A DNA stretch of 64,000 bases from a virus (IMGVR_UViG_3300011116_000416:1-64000); one strand, 5' to 3'; numbered from the stretch's first letter, positions 34,697-44,574 are shown. The notes: a model not told the origin generated them from the letters alone. Made by a program: numbers and translations.

Positions 34697-35495
34697 CTAA
34701 CGGCTCCAGAGAATTTAGTTTTATCTCTCCAGAACCAGCAGACTCACAGGCTTCCTTAATTGGACATACCTTGCAAATCTTTGAATTAGAACGATAGTTC
34801 TTCGTAGGCAAGGTTTTGTCTTCCCATGCTTTACGAACCTGTCGCATCCATTCAAATGTGTTCTCTACCCACTCATACATGTACTGATTTAGTTCAACAG
34901 GGAACACCAACAATTCGTGGTTATTCTTGTTTTCATAAATTAGTACAGCTTTGCTCTTGTTCAAAATCTTCATATAGATAAGCAACTGAACTAGGTGTCC
35001 AGTTTTTGGCTTGCCAGCAGCTTTTCTATACTCAAAGCCCTCGTGAGGCATTGTCTTGATTTCTCCAAGTAACTCTTTTTCATCCCAGTTTAGAATAACG
35101 TCACCAAATCCGAAGATTGGTGGGTCATTATATGTCACCTTAAATTCAGAATCAACTAGAAGTCCTGGTACGTTTGCCATTGCTTCCTGTATTCTTTCAT
35201 GTGACTTAGTTCCAGCTGTCATATTTGCAGCACCATAGGCATCAGCATTGTCTGTAAATACCGCACCCTCAAACGCAAGATACCAGTATCTAGGACACTC
35301 ACCAAACGCATAAGCGATTGTGCTAGGTGCAAACGACTTCTTCTGCTGGAACTTGTCTACACGATTAACTGTGTATCCAGAATTAATTTTTGCAATCAGT
35401 TCTTCTTTGTTCAAGAAAGATGGTTTTGATTCTGGATTAGATTCTACTTTCTTAAGCATAACCTGATTTAATAAGTTTTTAGCCATAGTAGCCAC
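34677..35495 (-). CDS. Cas4/RecB-like exonuclease, 272 aa
   Basis: PD-(D/E)XK core (GFGDVILNWDEKELLGEIKT: D, then ExK) with an N-terminal CPRY and C-terminal CKVCPIKEAC, the four Cys expected for a 4Fe-4S cluster as in Cas4/AddB-type nucleases. Processes DNA ends for recombination with the RecA-like protein. GTG 35495 overlaps the previous stop; ATG 35486 is an alternative. Confidence 0.8.
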   Translation of the reverse strand: MATMAKNLLNQVMLKKVESNPESKPSFLNKEELIAKINSGYTVNRVDKFQQKKSFAPSTIAYAFGECPRYWYLAFEGAVFTDNADAYGAANMTAGTKSHERIQEAMANVPGLLVDSEFKVTYNDPPIFGFGDVILNWDEKELLGEIKTMPHEGFEYRKAAGKPKTGHLVQLLIYMKILNKSKAVLIYENKNNHELLVFPVELNQYMYEWVENTFEWMRQVRKAWEDKTLPTKNYRSNSKICKVCPIKEACESAGSGEIKLNSLEPLDENQTL

Positions 35496-35809
35496 TAGCG
35501 AGTAATATATTTAAGTGCTGATACCAAGTCATTAATTGCCTCGGCAGCAGTGAAGTAAATATTCTTCTTCGCTCTATCTCCTTTTTCTACATTGACCATC
35601 CAAGTGGCTTTAAGCGACATCTTTGCAGCAATTGCTTGCAAGCGTACTATTTCTATTGTTGCAACGTTTAGTGGAATATCTGGCTTTAGAATTACCTTTG
35701 CTACAAAGGTTAATGCTGTGGTAAGCTCTTCGTCATTCATAAAGTCAGCAATCTCTGAAAGACCGTTGACCATCTCTAAAGTTGTTTTATTCTGCTCTGT
35801 GTTTTCCAT
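35495..35809 (-). CDS. helical unknown protein, 104 aa
   Basis: All-helical, acidic N-terminus. No motif. A promoter-like TATAAT (leftward, 35840 region) and AAGGAAAC ribosome site precede it. Within the recombination block. Confidence 0.6.
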   Translation of the reverse strand: MENTEQNKTTLEMVNGLSEIADFMNDEELTTALTFVAKVILKPDIPLNVATIEIVRLQAIAAKMSLKATWMVNVEKGDRAKKNIYFTAAEAINDLVSALKYITR

Positions 35810-35835
35810 TTTGTTTCCTTAATGTTATAATTCTA

Positions 35836-36123
35836 TTATACACTATCATCAAGGATTTGTTCAAGTAGCGATAATTCAATGACTGCCAATCTTGTTTTAC
35901 TATTACCCTCGCCAATAACAACCACAATTGCAGGGTCATTATTGTTTCTTATGGCATCAGTAACAGCCTTAGCCCAAACATCCTTATTTAGAGTAAAAGA
36001 CTTGCCAACCTCTTTAAAGTCTACGGTAAAGTTCTCCCAAGACGCATCGCCTTTCTTGATGCCCCTACCAGAGTTTTTGTGCTGTTTAGCACCCAAACGC
36101 TTGCTTTCGCCTCTTTCACTCAT
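35836..36123 (-). CDS. small PD-(D/E)XK resolvase-like protein, 95 aa
   Basis: SKRLGAKQHKNSGRG, then KGDASWENFTVDFKEVGKSF (GD and DxK core) resemble Hjc-type nucleases in miniature. May be a structure-specific endonuclease, making a second resolvase next to RuvC. Starts in an ATGAGTGA overlap. Confidence 0.6.
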   Translation of the reverse strand: MSERGESKRLGAKQHKNSGRGIKKGDASWENFTVDFKEVGKSFTLNKDVWAKAVTDAIRNNNDPAIVVVIGEGNSKTRLAVIELSLLEQILDDSV

Positions 36124-36286
36124 AGTCTTTTTTGCTTTTCTTTGTTTCTAGGCTAACTTCGCTTAGGTGCTTTTCTGGACACATCCAGGTAATCAGCTTC
36201 TCTTTTGGATAAAGTCTGACGGTCTTAACCTCAGTCTTACAGGTGTGGCAAGGAAAGGTGCCTGTATAGATGCTATACTTGCCCAT
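36116..36286 (-). CDS. zinc-ribbon protein, 56 aa
   Basis: ATG 36286; CHTC and a distal MCPEKH give Cys/His ligands. Basic C-terminus. Overlaps the RecA gene by 14 bases and the downstream gene by eight. Confidence 0.6.
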   Translation of the reverse strand: MGKYSIYTGTFPCHTCKTEVKTVRLYPKEKLITWMCPEKHLSEVSLETKKSKKDYE

Positions 36287-37283
36287 TTACCTTAGCCTTA
36301 ATTTCATCCTGTAGGTCTAGGTCCTCTCGTACTCTTGCTACGAACTTATCTCTACCCTGCAGTTTAGTGCCATCTGGTAGGATATACCAAGCACCTGTAC
36401 GCTCTACAATACCCATCATCTCGGCAGTATCAACCAAATCACCAATGCTGTCAATGCCAACATCACCTCGGAAATAAAAATCGTACTCTCCAGATTGGAA
36501 GGCTGGCGATGTCTTGGAGAACTGGACTTCCCAACGAACTTTCCTACCAATCTTTTCCTCAATGAGTTTATCGCCAACTGCAATCTTGCCTTTAATTGCT
36601 TGATTTTCTGATTCGGAACTGAATAACTTGATAATCGTAGATGAATAAAATTTAGTAGCCTGACCACCAGAAGGCTGTTGACTAGTATACATAGCAGAAA
36701 TATTGTTACGAGATTGCGAAATAAGTACCAAAAGGGTTGGCTTAACTTTGTTATTAGCGTAATTAAGCATCTTCCAAGCATTGCTAAAATCTCTAGACTC
36801 CGCACCAATCTGCTTAGTGTTCTCCAACTGTTTAAGTTCATCTGAATCCTTTTCAAAATAAATTGCTGGTAGTAGTGATGTAATTGAATCAACCACAATC
36901 AAATCTACGCCAGCTGTCATTAGGTTTGTGCCAACATCAACCATCTCGTTGATTGTTCTGGCTTGTGATACGATTAGGTTTGCCGTATCCACTCCAAGAG
37001 CCTTAGCCCATTCTTCTGAGTACGACATCTCTGCATCAATCCAAGCACACAGTTTGCCTTCCTGTTGTGCTAGTGCAATCATCTGTAGACATAGTGAAGA
37101 CTTAGCGGATGACTTGCTACCCCAGATAAGTACCTGGCGACCATATGGCAAACCACCATTGAGTGCACGGTTTAGTCCAAAGCTAGGCGTAGCCTGATAC
37201 TCAGTCTTAAAACCAACACCAGTAGTAAGGTTCTTGCGAATGCGTGGGTCTAATTGTGCCAAAGCTTCTTCGATAGTTGTCAT
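36273..37283 (-). CDS. RecA/UvsX-like recombinase, 336 aa
   Basis: ATPase core: Walker A region GSKSSAKSS (one Gly replaced by Ala, Lys kept), DAEMSYSEEW, Walker B LIVVDSITSL, and SQSRNN/GGQATKFYSS loops. Strand exchange enzyme for phage recombination and replication restart. TAATG-coupled to MazG. Confidence 0.9.
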   Translation of the reverse strand: MTTIEEALAQLDPRIRKNLTTGVGFKTEYQATPSFGLNRALNGGLPYGRQVLIWGSKSSAKSSLCLQMIALAQQEGKLCAWIDAEMSYSEEWAKALGVDTANLIVSQARTINEMVDVGTNLMTAGVDLIVVDSITSLLPAIYFEKDSDELKQLENTKQIGAESRDFSNAWKMLNYANNKVKPTLLVLISQSRNNISAMYTSQQPSGGQATKFYSSTIIKLFSSESENQAIKGKIAVGDKLIEEKIGRKVRWEVQFSKTSPAFQSGEYDFYFRGDVGIDSIGDLVDTAEMMGIVERTGAWYILPDGTKLQGRDKFVARVREDLDLQDEIKAKVNGQV

Positions 37284-37618
37284 TAGAAACGTACCCCATG
37301 CTTTTCTGGACGTGTCTTGTTGAATCCAGTCTTCTTGTCAAGTGCATAGTCTAAAGAAATATTTGTGTAACCCTGCTCTACCAAACCTGCATATAGGTCA
37401 AGTGTGCGGATAAGTATGTCTGCAAATTCTGCAGCAATCTCTTCTTCGCCTTTGTCTTTGCGGATTGCTTCCATAACCTCGGTTACTTCAGAAACAATCA
37501 TCATTAGTTGTTTAGTTACAAAGATATCTACCTGCTCTGCAGAAGCATCATCAATAACTTTCCAGAAACCTTTTTTAACTGCGGTTTCATGCAGTTCCAT
37601 TGCTAGTTCATCAAACAT
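37283..37618 (-). CDS. MazG-like nucleotide pyrophosphohydrolase, 111 aa
   Basis: IVSEVTEVMEAIRKD with later EFADILIRTLDL is the ExxE...ExxD metal site of MazG. Likely removes abnormal nucleotides or lowers (p)ppGpp. ATG 37618 follows GGAGG by nine bases and gives an eight-base overlap with the polymerase. Confidence 0.8.
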   Translation of the reverse strand: MFDELAMELHETAVKKGFWKVIDDASAEQVDIFVTKQLMMIVSEVTEVMEAIRKDKGEEEIAAEFADILIRTLDLYAGLVEQGYTNISLDYALDKKTGFNKTRPEKHGVRF

Positions 37619-40600
37619 TGAATACATCCTCCATTATCGTTGTTCCATCTTTTGTTTTGCCTAATGCAAACTTATAAACATTTCCCTCGTCCAACTTCAT
37701 GTATGCCTTTGCAAACGTAGTTGGAAATACCGTAACGCTGTGAAGCTCTCTAGCGGCATCTGCCAGAACCAGCGAAGCCATCTTCTTCCCAGCCTTAGTC
37801 ACACGAGGTTTGAATGACACTACAAATAGTTCATCATCCTTGTATGGCAATTGCCTAAAGTTTAGCAACTTAATCAGTGCTGACGGATTACCCTTAACTT
37901 CATCGGCTGGAATAGCAGTAACAACCCTATTATCACTTGCTAAAACAATGTATGTTCTACCAGCTTCGATTGTCGTATTCTCGTCATCAAAGATACCTGT
38001 GCTACCAGTCTTATCTAGTAGTTCTACTCTTGACCATCCCTTGCCACGCTTGATACTCTTAATCATACCCATCAAAACGTATGCACCTTTTTCTTCGTAT
38101 TCTTCGACATCGTTGATGAATGCGTGATAGTGCTGTGGAATAGAAATGCTAAACTCTGGCAGATTTAGATACTCGTAAAGATTTTCACGAATTTCTTCAT
38201 CGTTTCTAGGGTTGTCATCAAATGTGGCAGCACCTACGAGCCTTAGAGCCTGTAATGCACGACTATTTACGCCATTGCCCTTACCAAATGTAAACGCTTC
38301 TAAGTCTTTATATGAAGCAAATGGTCTAGCCGCAATATACTTATTAGCAATGTTATCACTAATAAACTTGATAGCACTTAGTCCAAATCTAATACCCTTG
38401 CCTTCAATCTTGAAATCAACATCGGATTCATTGATGTGTGGCAAGCGAACTGGAATACCCATACGCTTTGCTTCGATTAGATATTCTGTACGAGCATCTT
38501 TATCGCTCTCATTCTTAAGTAGCGAATACATGAACTCAATTGGATAGTTGTACTTTAGCCATGCAGTCCAGTAAGATACTGTCGAATAGGCAACAGCGTG
38601 AGACTTGTTAAACGAATATCCAGCGTGAGCCTCAAAGTCATGCCACAGGTCTTCTGCCATGTTTGGTGACAGGTAGCGTGAAGCACCTGCAATAAACTTA
38701 TCTTGGAATACCTTAAACTCTTTAGCATCCTTTTTCTTACCGATAATCTTACGAACCTTGTCAGCTTCTGCCATCGTCATACCGCCAAGTTCCACACAGG
38801 CAAGCATAACCTGTTCCTGATACAGAATGCAACCATAAGTTTCTGCTGTAAATGACTTTATGACTTCGTGCTTGTAGTCAATATTTTGCTTACCGTGCTT
38901 ACGAGCAATATAGTCTTTACCGATTGTGTTCATAGCACCTGGACGAACCAAGGCGTTAGAAGCCGCCAACTCATTAAAGTTTTTAACAACCATCTTAATT
39001 AGTAGGTTGGTGTATGGCGTTGCTTCACATTGGAATACACCTTTAGTAAAACCATCAGACAACATACGATAAACATTGGCATCTTCCATATTAATTTTGT
39101 GTAGGTCAATGTCTTCGCCTGTACGCTCTTTAATAATTGCAAGCGTGTCCTGAATAACAGATAGAGTCTTTAGACCCAAAGCATCAATCTTAATTAGACC
39201 AATACGTTCTGCTTCTTCCATGTCCACTGCCACAACTGGAATACGTTCCTTGCTACCTGGAGTTGTTCTAGTCTCTAGTGGTGCATACTTAAAGATAGGC
39301 TCTTTAGCAGTAACCACACCAGCAGCGTGAATACCTGTACCACGAATACGACCACGAAGTTGTTCTCCATAAAGTTCAATCTCTGGATACTTCTCACGGA
39401 ATTCAGCAGTAGATTTTGATGTTAGGTAGTCATCCCAGTCATCAACCAACTTAAGAACCTTGTTCACATCTGGTAGCGGAATATTTAACACACGAGCAAT
39501 ATCACGAATCATTCCCTTACCCTTGAACTCTAGGAATGTTGCAATAGAAGCAACGTGACGATACTGACGGACAAGGTAATCCTTTACTTCTTCACGTCTT
39601 GAATCCTGAATGTCTGTATCGATATCTGGGAAGTCATTACGTTCTGGGTTAATAAATCTAAAGAACAGAAGACCATGCTTGATTGGGTCAACATCTGTAA
39701 TACCGAGAGCATAGCAGACAAGCGAGCCAGCGGCTGAACCACGACCTGGACCAACCATAATGCCTTCTTTCTTAGCCCAGTTAATCATATTACGAACAAC
39801 CAAGAAGTATGGTGCAAAATTCTTGTCTTTAATAATTTGCAGTTCTTCTTCAACTCTAGCGTGGTATGTTGGGTCTAAGTCTAGTCCACGAGCCTTTAAG
39901 CCATCTAGCGATAACTCATATAGTTCTTGGTCTGGATTCTGATATTGTGCAGGTAGCAGGTCTAAGTAGTCTTTGATATTGTAGTCTTCAACCTTGTTCA
40001 TAATCTCAACAGTGTTGTCGTACATGTCCTGTCTTACAATACCCTGGGCTTCCATAGCATTGTGCATCTCTTCGTCAGATAGCAGGTGAATTTCATAATC
40101 CCTAAAAGTAATCTGGCGGTCAGCACCATACAGGTAATCCAACTTGTCCATAAGATTGTCTAGCTTTTGGCTACCAGCAAAAGTAGCATCTTTCTCAATC
40201 TTGTTAGAATATGTGTTTAGGATTAGTTTGAGTTCCTGGATTTCTCTCTGCTCTTTATTTGCGTGATGGCAGTCAGGAGTCACAATTGGCTTGATACCAA
40301 ATTCATCTGCAAGACTTAGAATAGTCTTGTTAATCTCTGGTGGGTTATGTGGCATAACCTCGATGTAGTAGTCATCACCAAATGTCTCTTTAGCCCATTG
40401 TAGGTGCGACTTAGCACTTGCTAGGTCATCCGCTTCAATTGCTTTTGCAAGATAGCCAGATAGACAGCCAGAAGTAATAATAAGTCCTTCTTTATACTTT
40501 TCTAGTGAAGCCCAATCCATTCTTGGCTTCTTAAAAAATCCTTCTGTCCAAGCAATCTCATTAAGTTTGTTTAGGTTCTCTAAACCTTTTTCGTTTTTAG

Positions 40601-40892
40601 CAAGAATGATTAGGTGGTTATAAACCAAGTCTAGTGGGGTATCTTCTCGTTCATTCTTGTCACGTTGGTCAAATCTGTCCTGTGCAATATATCCTTCAAC
40701 ACCGAGGATTGGCTTGATACCCTTTTCAATTGCAGCACGATACATCTCACGATGTCCAGATAGCGAACCATGGTCAGTAATAGCGATGGCTGGCATTCCA
40801 ATCTCGATTGCCCTGTCCACATATTCTTGTGGTGTCGCAATGCCATCAAATAGCGAATAGTGAGTGTGAACGTGTAGTCCAGCATAACTCAT
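37611..40892 (-). CDS. dnaE: DNA polymerase III alpha subunit (DnaE-type), 1093 aa
   Basis: N-terminal PHP domain (HVHTHYSLFDG, ITDHGS), C-family core with GPGRGSAAGS and catalytic PDIDTDI, a helix-hairpin-helix and an OB-like C-terminus. No separate exonuclease gene is seen nearby, so the PHP domain may supply proofreading. Main replicative polymerase of the phage. Confidence 0.95.
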   Translation of the reverse strand: MSYAGLHVHTHYSLFDGIATPQEYVDRAIEIGMPAIAITDHGSLSGHREMYRAAIEKGIKPILGVEGYIAQDRFDQRDKNEREDTPLDLVYNHLIILAKNEKGLENLNKLNEIAWTEGFFKKPRMDWASLEKYKEGLIITSGCLSGYLAKAIEADDLASAKSHLQWAKETFGDDYYIEVMPHNPPEINKTILSLADEFGIKPIVTPDCHHANKEQREIQELKLILNTYSNKIEKDATFAGSQKLDNLMDKLDYLYGADRQITFRDYEIHLLSDEEMHNAMEAQGIVRQDMYDNTVEIMNKVEDYNIKDYLDLLPAQYQNPDQELYELSLDGLKARGLDLDPTYHARVEEELQIIKDKNFAPYFLVVRNMINWAKKEGIMVGPGRGSAAGSLVCYALGITDVDPIKHGLLFFRFINPERNDFPDIDTDIQDSRREEVKDYLVRQYRHVASIATFLEFKGKGMIRDIARVLNIPLPDVNKVLKLVDDWDDYLTSKSTAEFREKYPEIELYGEQLRGRIRGTGIHAAGVVTAKEPIFKYAPLETRTTPGSKERIPVVAVDMEEAERIGLIKIDALGLKTLSVIQDTLAIIKERTGEDIDLHKINMEDANVYRMLSDGFTKGVFQCEATPYTNLLIKMVVKNFNELAASNALVRPGAMNTIGKDYIARKHGKQNIDYKHEVIKSFTAETYGCILYQEQVMLACVELGGMTMAEADKVRKIIGKKKDAKEFKVFQDKFIAGASRYLSPNMAEDLWHDFEAHAGYSFNKSHAVAYSTVSYWTAWLKYNYPIEFMYSLLKNESDKDARTEYLIEAKRMGIPVRLPHINESDVDFKIEGKGIRFGLSAIKFISDNIANKYIAARPFASYKDLEAFTFGKGNGVNSRALQALRLVGAATFDDNPRNDEEIRENLYEYLNLPEFSISIPQHYHAFINDVEEYEEKGAYVLMGMIKSIKRGKGWSRVELLDKTGSTGIFDDENTTIEAGRTYIVLASDNRVVTAIPADEVKGNPSALIKLLNFRQLPYKDDELFVVSFKPRVTKAGKKMASLVLADAARELHSVTVFPTTFAKAYMKLDEGNVYKFALGKTKDGTTIMEDVFNV

Positions 40893-40912
40893 ATTGTTTT
40901 TCCTTAAAGTCT

Positions 40913-40949
40913 AAAAAGTGGGGGCACAGAGCAAATCATGTACCCCCAC
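40913..40949 (-). terminator. rho-independent terminator
   Basis: Leftward GTGGGGGTACA and TGTGCCCCCAC form a long stem followed by TTTTT; ends the SSB-like unit before dnaE. Confidence 0.85.
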
Positions 40950-40956
40950 AGCCTGA

Positions 40957-41610
40957 TTACCAGTCTATGTTACTTGATGTAACAGACGGAGTGTCAAAGC
41001 CGAAGAAGAAATTCTCCTGCTCTGCATATGGAACTTCACGAACAACCTTTTCAAGATTGAAAGGCTCGATACCATCCCATTTGAATGGTTCTGTATCTGG
41101 CTTAGTTGGAAGCAAGGTGTAGCTGGTTTCAGTTCCCTGACCATTACGCTTAATCTTCCACTCCAAGTTAGAGATAGAACCAGTTTCCAGTGCATACTCA
41201 CGAATAGTGTTGAATGCAGACTGCTTTGAAATACCCTGAGACCATACAGCAACGTATGTTGGCTCTAGACCATCTTCGATTAGTACGTTTCCGTACCAGC
41301 GTAGACGTGCTCTCCAGCCAGACTTAGGCTCCTTACGAGCCATCTCACAGCCATAGCAACGACCTTCTGATTCGATGGTACAAGCAGCCTTACGCTTGTA
41401 GTCCTTTGGGTTAGTGTGTTCTGCGATTACAACAGAAAGACCACGGCTCTCGTTGTATGTTGCAGAATCGGTGTCCAGTTCCTCGATGAAACGGATTTTT
41501 GCAGACTGTCCATCCGCTAGCTTTACCCAGCGAACTTTCTGTCCAGTGCTTTCATACTTTGGCTTATCAAGTATATCGCTGATATTCTTTAGCCCTTTAA
41601 TTACGCTCAT
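40957..41610 (-). CDS. single-stranded DNA-binding-like protein, 217 aa
   Basis: N-terminal KYESTGQKVRWVKLADGQ, a Cys-containing centre (CTIESEGRCYGCE), OB-like strands and an acidic, aromatic end (SSNIDW) like the docking tip of phage SSBs. Location between polymerase and primase fits. RBS AAGGAG. Confidence 0.65.
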   Translation of the reverse strand: MSVIKGLKNISDILDKPKYESTGQKVRWVKLADGQSAKIRFIEELDTDSATYNESRGLSVVIAEHTNPKDYKRKAACTIESEGRCYGCEMARKEPKSGWRARLRWYGNVLIEDGLEPTYVAVWSQGISKQSAFNTIREYALETGSISNLEWKIKRNGQGTETSYTLLPTKPDTEPFKWDGIEPFNLEKVVREVPYAEQENFFFGFDTPSVTSSNIDW

Positions 41611-41641
41611 AATATTCTCCTTATGTTTTTGTAGCGGTATA

Positions 41642-42586
41642 TTAGTTTAGCATACTAGCAATAGTTTTGTCAAATGATTCATCAAGATTCTTAATAGCTT
41701 CATCAGACATATCGCCAATATCCTTATATTGTTTATCTAGTTGTACAACAGATACACGAGAGCCAAGACGTTCAATAATCTTGTCTTTCATATTTCCGCC
41801 AGCTTCATCATTATCAGCAATAACAATAATGTTATTGAAATACTTCTGAAGTAGGTCTGTTTGGAAGTTGGACACATTTGCACCCAACGTTGCTACCGCT
41901 GAAAAACCGCATTGGTCTAGACGGATAGCATCAAATGATGATTCAACTACATAGACTTTGCTAGAAGTCTTTACACGATGTAAGTTGAATAAAGTCTTTG
42001 CTTTCGGCAATCCTGGTGTATTCTTGAAGTCCTTGCCTTCAATGGAACGACCAACAAAGCCAACAGGTATGCCATCTGGAGAGTGAACAGGGATAGTGAC
42101 CATATCTTGCTTTTCACTAAATCCAAGGTCAAACTTCTTGATTGATTCTTCTGTTATTAGTCTGCCACTGTAATATCTCAATGCCCTTGGCGATTCCAAT
42201 GCCTGTTGATTTAAACGTCTAATCTGCAACTCGTCATATGGGATATAGTCTGGCTTAGTCACCAATGTTTGATTAATTTGATACTCTAGGTCAGTTTCTG
42301 TTTCTTTGGACTTGATAAAGCGTACTGCCTCAAAGTATGTTCTAGCGGATGTTTGCATAACCAATGCAACTAAATCACAAACATGTTGGCAAGAGAAGCA
42401 ATAGAACATACCAGAACGCTTGTCAACTTCCCCAGCTGGTGAGCGGTAGTTGTTGTGAAATGGACAGAAAATGATATAATCAGAGTCTACTTCGTTTTCG
42501 ACTGTGATGCCTGACCCTGCAATAACTCTTTTAATTTGTTCTTTTGAGTAGGAACCAGTTGAGTTCCGTCTATTCCTGATATCCAT
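41642..42586 (-). CDS. dnaG: DnaG-type primase, 314 aa
   Basis: Zinc module (FCPFHNN, FYCFSCQHVC) followed by the TOPRIM domain (VVESSFDA, ADNDEAG). Shorter than bacterial DnaG and lacking the helicase-binding domain. ATG 42586 is the only start and overlaps the upstream gene by 100 bases. Confidence 0.9.
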   Translation of the reverse strand: MDIRNRRNSTGSYSKEQIKRVIAGSGITVENEVDSDYIIFCPFHNNYRSPAGEVDKRSGMFYCFSCQHVCDLVALVMQTSARTYFEAVRFIKSKETETDLEYQINQTLVTKPDYIPYDELQIRRLNQQALESPRALRYYSGRLITEESIKKFDLGFSEKQDMVTIPVHSPDGIPVGFVGRSIEGKDFKNTPGLPKAKTLFNLHRVKTSSKVYVVESSFDAIRLDQCGFSAVATLGANVSNFQTDLLQKYFNNIIVIADNDEAGGNMKDKIIERLGSRVSVVQLDKQYKDIGDMSDEAIKNLDESFDKTIASMLN

Positions 42587-42831
42587 AAAGCCTTTTTCTT
42601 TCCTATGTATGTTCCGTATACTGTTAATGTGAATTCAAAGTAATCGTGTTCGTTATTATATTTTATCGTAAACTGTGGGTCTATGTCAAGTCTTGGAATA
42701 TAGCCCAGTTCACACATTTCAAGGTTCTTTAGTCTAACTAATTCGAGCCTGAGCCTTCCGATAGCAGCATCATTCTTGATGATACCATCAAAAGTAAAGT
42801 TCTTAATAGGCTTGTGATATAAATTGTCCAC
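42487..42831 (-). CDS. unknown replication-block protein, 114 aa
   Basis: Beta-rich centre (FTIKYNNEHDYFEFTLTVYGTYIGKK) with a basic C-terminal helix. No domain recognised. Between helicase and primase, and 100 bases of its 3' end also code for the primase N-terminus. Confidence 0.55.
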   Translation of the reverse strand: MDNLYHKPIKNFTFDGIIKNDAAIGRLRLELVRLKNLEMCELGYIPRLDIDPQFTIKYNNEHDYFEFTLTVYGTYIGKKKALWISGIDGTQLVPTQKNKLKELLQGQASQSKTK

Positions 42832-42843
42832 AATCCATTATAA

Positions 42844-44064
42844 CTAGTTATCTTCATAATCCTTGTATTTATACCAGCCCTTGTCAAAGTCAACCTGAAC
42901 CAGGAACTCGCCCATAAAGCCATTACGGTTTTTACGGAATACGCACTCGATAATGTCTGAATTTGTCCCACGACCTAGAGCCATTACCCAGTCAGCATCG
43001 TAGGCAATCTGGCGTGACCAAGCGGTTTGCCCCAAAGTAGGAACAGTATCTAACTTGGTAACGTCATCTGGTGTAGCAGACGAAATTGCAATAATCGGCA
43101 CTTCTTCTGCGATAGCCATAAGCTTTAGTTCACGAGATAGGTTCTTCATACGAACTGTTTCGTTGTCTGACTTTTGGTTTGGAGACATAAGTTGCAAATA
43201 GTCCACAATAATAAAGTCTGGCTTGTACTGGTCAATCTTGCCACGAATAACCGATGGAGTAACTTCTCCACCAGAATCATTAGAGATGATATGGAATTCT
43301 GGCTTGCCAGCAAGCTCTTTGCCATGCCAACGCTTTAGGTCATCAATCTCTACCTGACCATTACTTAGTTTACGGTGTGACCATAAACCATCACCCATAA
43401 TCGTAAAGACACGATTACGAACTTCTGTTTCTGACATTTCTAGCGATATGATTAGTGGTGACTTGCCCTGCTTCCATGCCTGTACCGCAAAATATAGCGA
43501 TAGCCAAGATTTACCAATACCTGGATAAGCAAGGAATACGCCCAATTGTCCTGGCATAATTCCAGCAGGTAGATAGTTATCAAATCCTGGTAGCCCAGTC
43601 TTGATACCAACAGCACCTAATTCGTTTTGCTTTTGTACTTGCTCAAAGTATGCGACAGCAGAATCAATATCAGTAACGTCAATATCACGAATTACTGCTG
43701 TGTTTTTCTTTAGCTCTGATGTTTTTTGAATAATGTCTTCGAGTGCTTTGCTACCCTGACCAGCCTGAACATCTGTAGCAGTAGTACGCAAGATATCTTT
43801 AAGGCTATCATTTAGGTATTCAGCCTGTAGCTCTTCTAGGTGATATTTAGTTGCACCCACGCCATCTATTGGTGCAAAATCACGGAACTTTTCTACAACC
43901 AAAGATACAGGTGGAACCGTGCCATTGGCTTCAGAATAGTTGCGGATAAATGTCCATATATCATTATGTGTTCTAAGAATGTTCTCGACATTTGCTTGCA
44001 GCAAAACGTGAACTTGTTTGTCTGCCAATACAGCAGATATTAGTTTTGATTCTGTATTATTCAC
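42844..44064 (-). CDS. dnaB: replicative DnaB-type helicase, 406 aa
   Basis: RecA-type motor: Walker A AYPGIGKSWLS, ISLEMSE, and Walker B FIIVDYLQLM, with an N-terminal helical domain. GTG start (44064) overlaps the preceding stop by eight bases. Works with the primase and polymerase downstream. Confidence 0.93.
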   Translation of the reverse strand: MNNTESKLISAVLADKQVHVLLQANVENILRTHNDIWTFIRNYSEANGTVPPVSLVVEKFRDFAPIDGVGATKYHLEELQAEYLNDSLKDILRTTATDVQAGQGSKALEDIIQKTSELKKNTAVIRDIDVTDIDSAVAYFEQVQKQNELGAVGIKTGLPGFDNYLPAGIMPGQLGVFLAYPGIGKSWLSLYFAVQAWKQGKSPLIISLEMSETEVRNRVFTIMGDGLWSHRKLSNGQVEIDDLKRWHGKELAGKPEFHIISNDSGGEVTPSVIRGKIDQYKPDFIIVDYLQLMSPNQKSDNETVRMKNLSRELKLMAIAEEVPIIAISSATPDDVTKLDTVPTLGQTAWSRQIAYDADWVMALGRGTNSDIIECVFRKNRNGFMGEFLVQVDFDKGWYKYKDYEDN

Positions 44065-44365
44065 TTAGCCACTCCTTAGCCCTTGCCCTACGTTCTGCAC
44101 GTTCTTCTATATCTTCTTGTATTTGCTTACGCTTATACACAATGTGGTCTGCATAATTTGCAAAGTATTTCCAGTTTGGTGTTGGTGCTACATCAAAGTA
44201 GTATTGTAGTAACTCATAGCAATCTGGCAAGCCATAGGATTCGATAAGGGCATCTGCTGCCCATTGCTCTACGTTTAAGTTTAGTGATGGCTTTTCTTCG
44301 TACCTTGCAGTATGTAACTTGCTGTAGCGACTAAGCAAAGCCATGCGGTCTTTGCGGTCTGCCAT
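44057..44365 (-). CDS. unknown protein before the helicase, 102 aa
   Basis: Basic ends with an aromatic centre (YELLQYYFDVAPTPNWKYF). Its position suggests a helicase loader or accessory factor, without sequence proof. Confidence 0.5.
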   Translation of the reverse strand: MADRKDRMALLSRYSKLHTARYEEKPSLNLNVEQWAADALIESYGLPDCYELLQYYFDVAPTPNWKYFANYADHIVYKRKQIQEDIEERAERRARAKEWLSE

Positions 44366-44574
44366 TACTTACTTTCTGTTTCTTCTACTGCTTCTGCAAC
44401 TTTTTCAGATAGCTTCTGCTCTACAAAAGCATAAACACGCTCAAATGCATCGTTTGTATTTTCACCTTCACGCTTATTATCTGATACAGATAGGTCAATA
44501 CGCAGGGATTGAAAGTTGCCTAGATTAAGCGTATAGCCTAGCCCAACTGTTACTTTAGTGTTGTCGTTTTCCAT
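44365..44574 (-). CDS. small acidic protein, 69 aa
   Basis: ATG 44574 is nine bases after GGGT. Beta N-terminal part (KVTVGLGYTLNLGNFQSLRI) and acidic helix. Common kind of small protein in phage replication blocks; unknown. Confidence 0.55.
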   Translation of the reverse strand: MENDNTKVTVGLGYTLNLGNFQSLRIDLSVSDNKREGENTNDAFERVYAFVEQKLSEKVAEAVEETESK

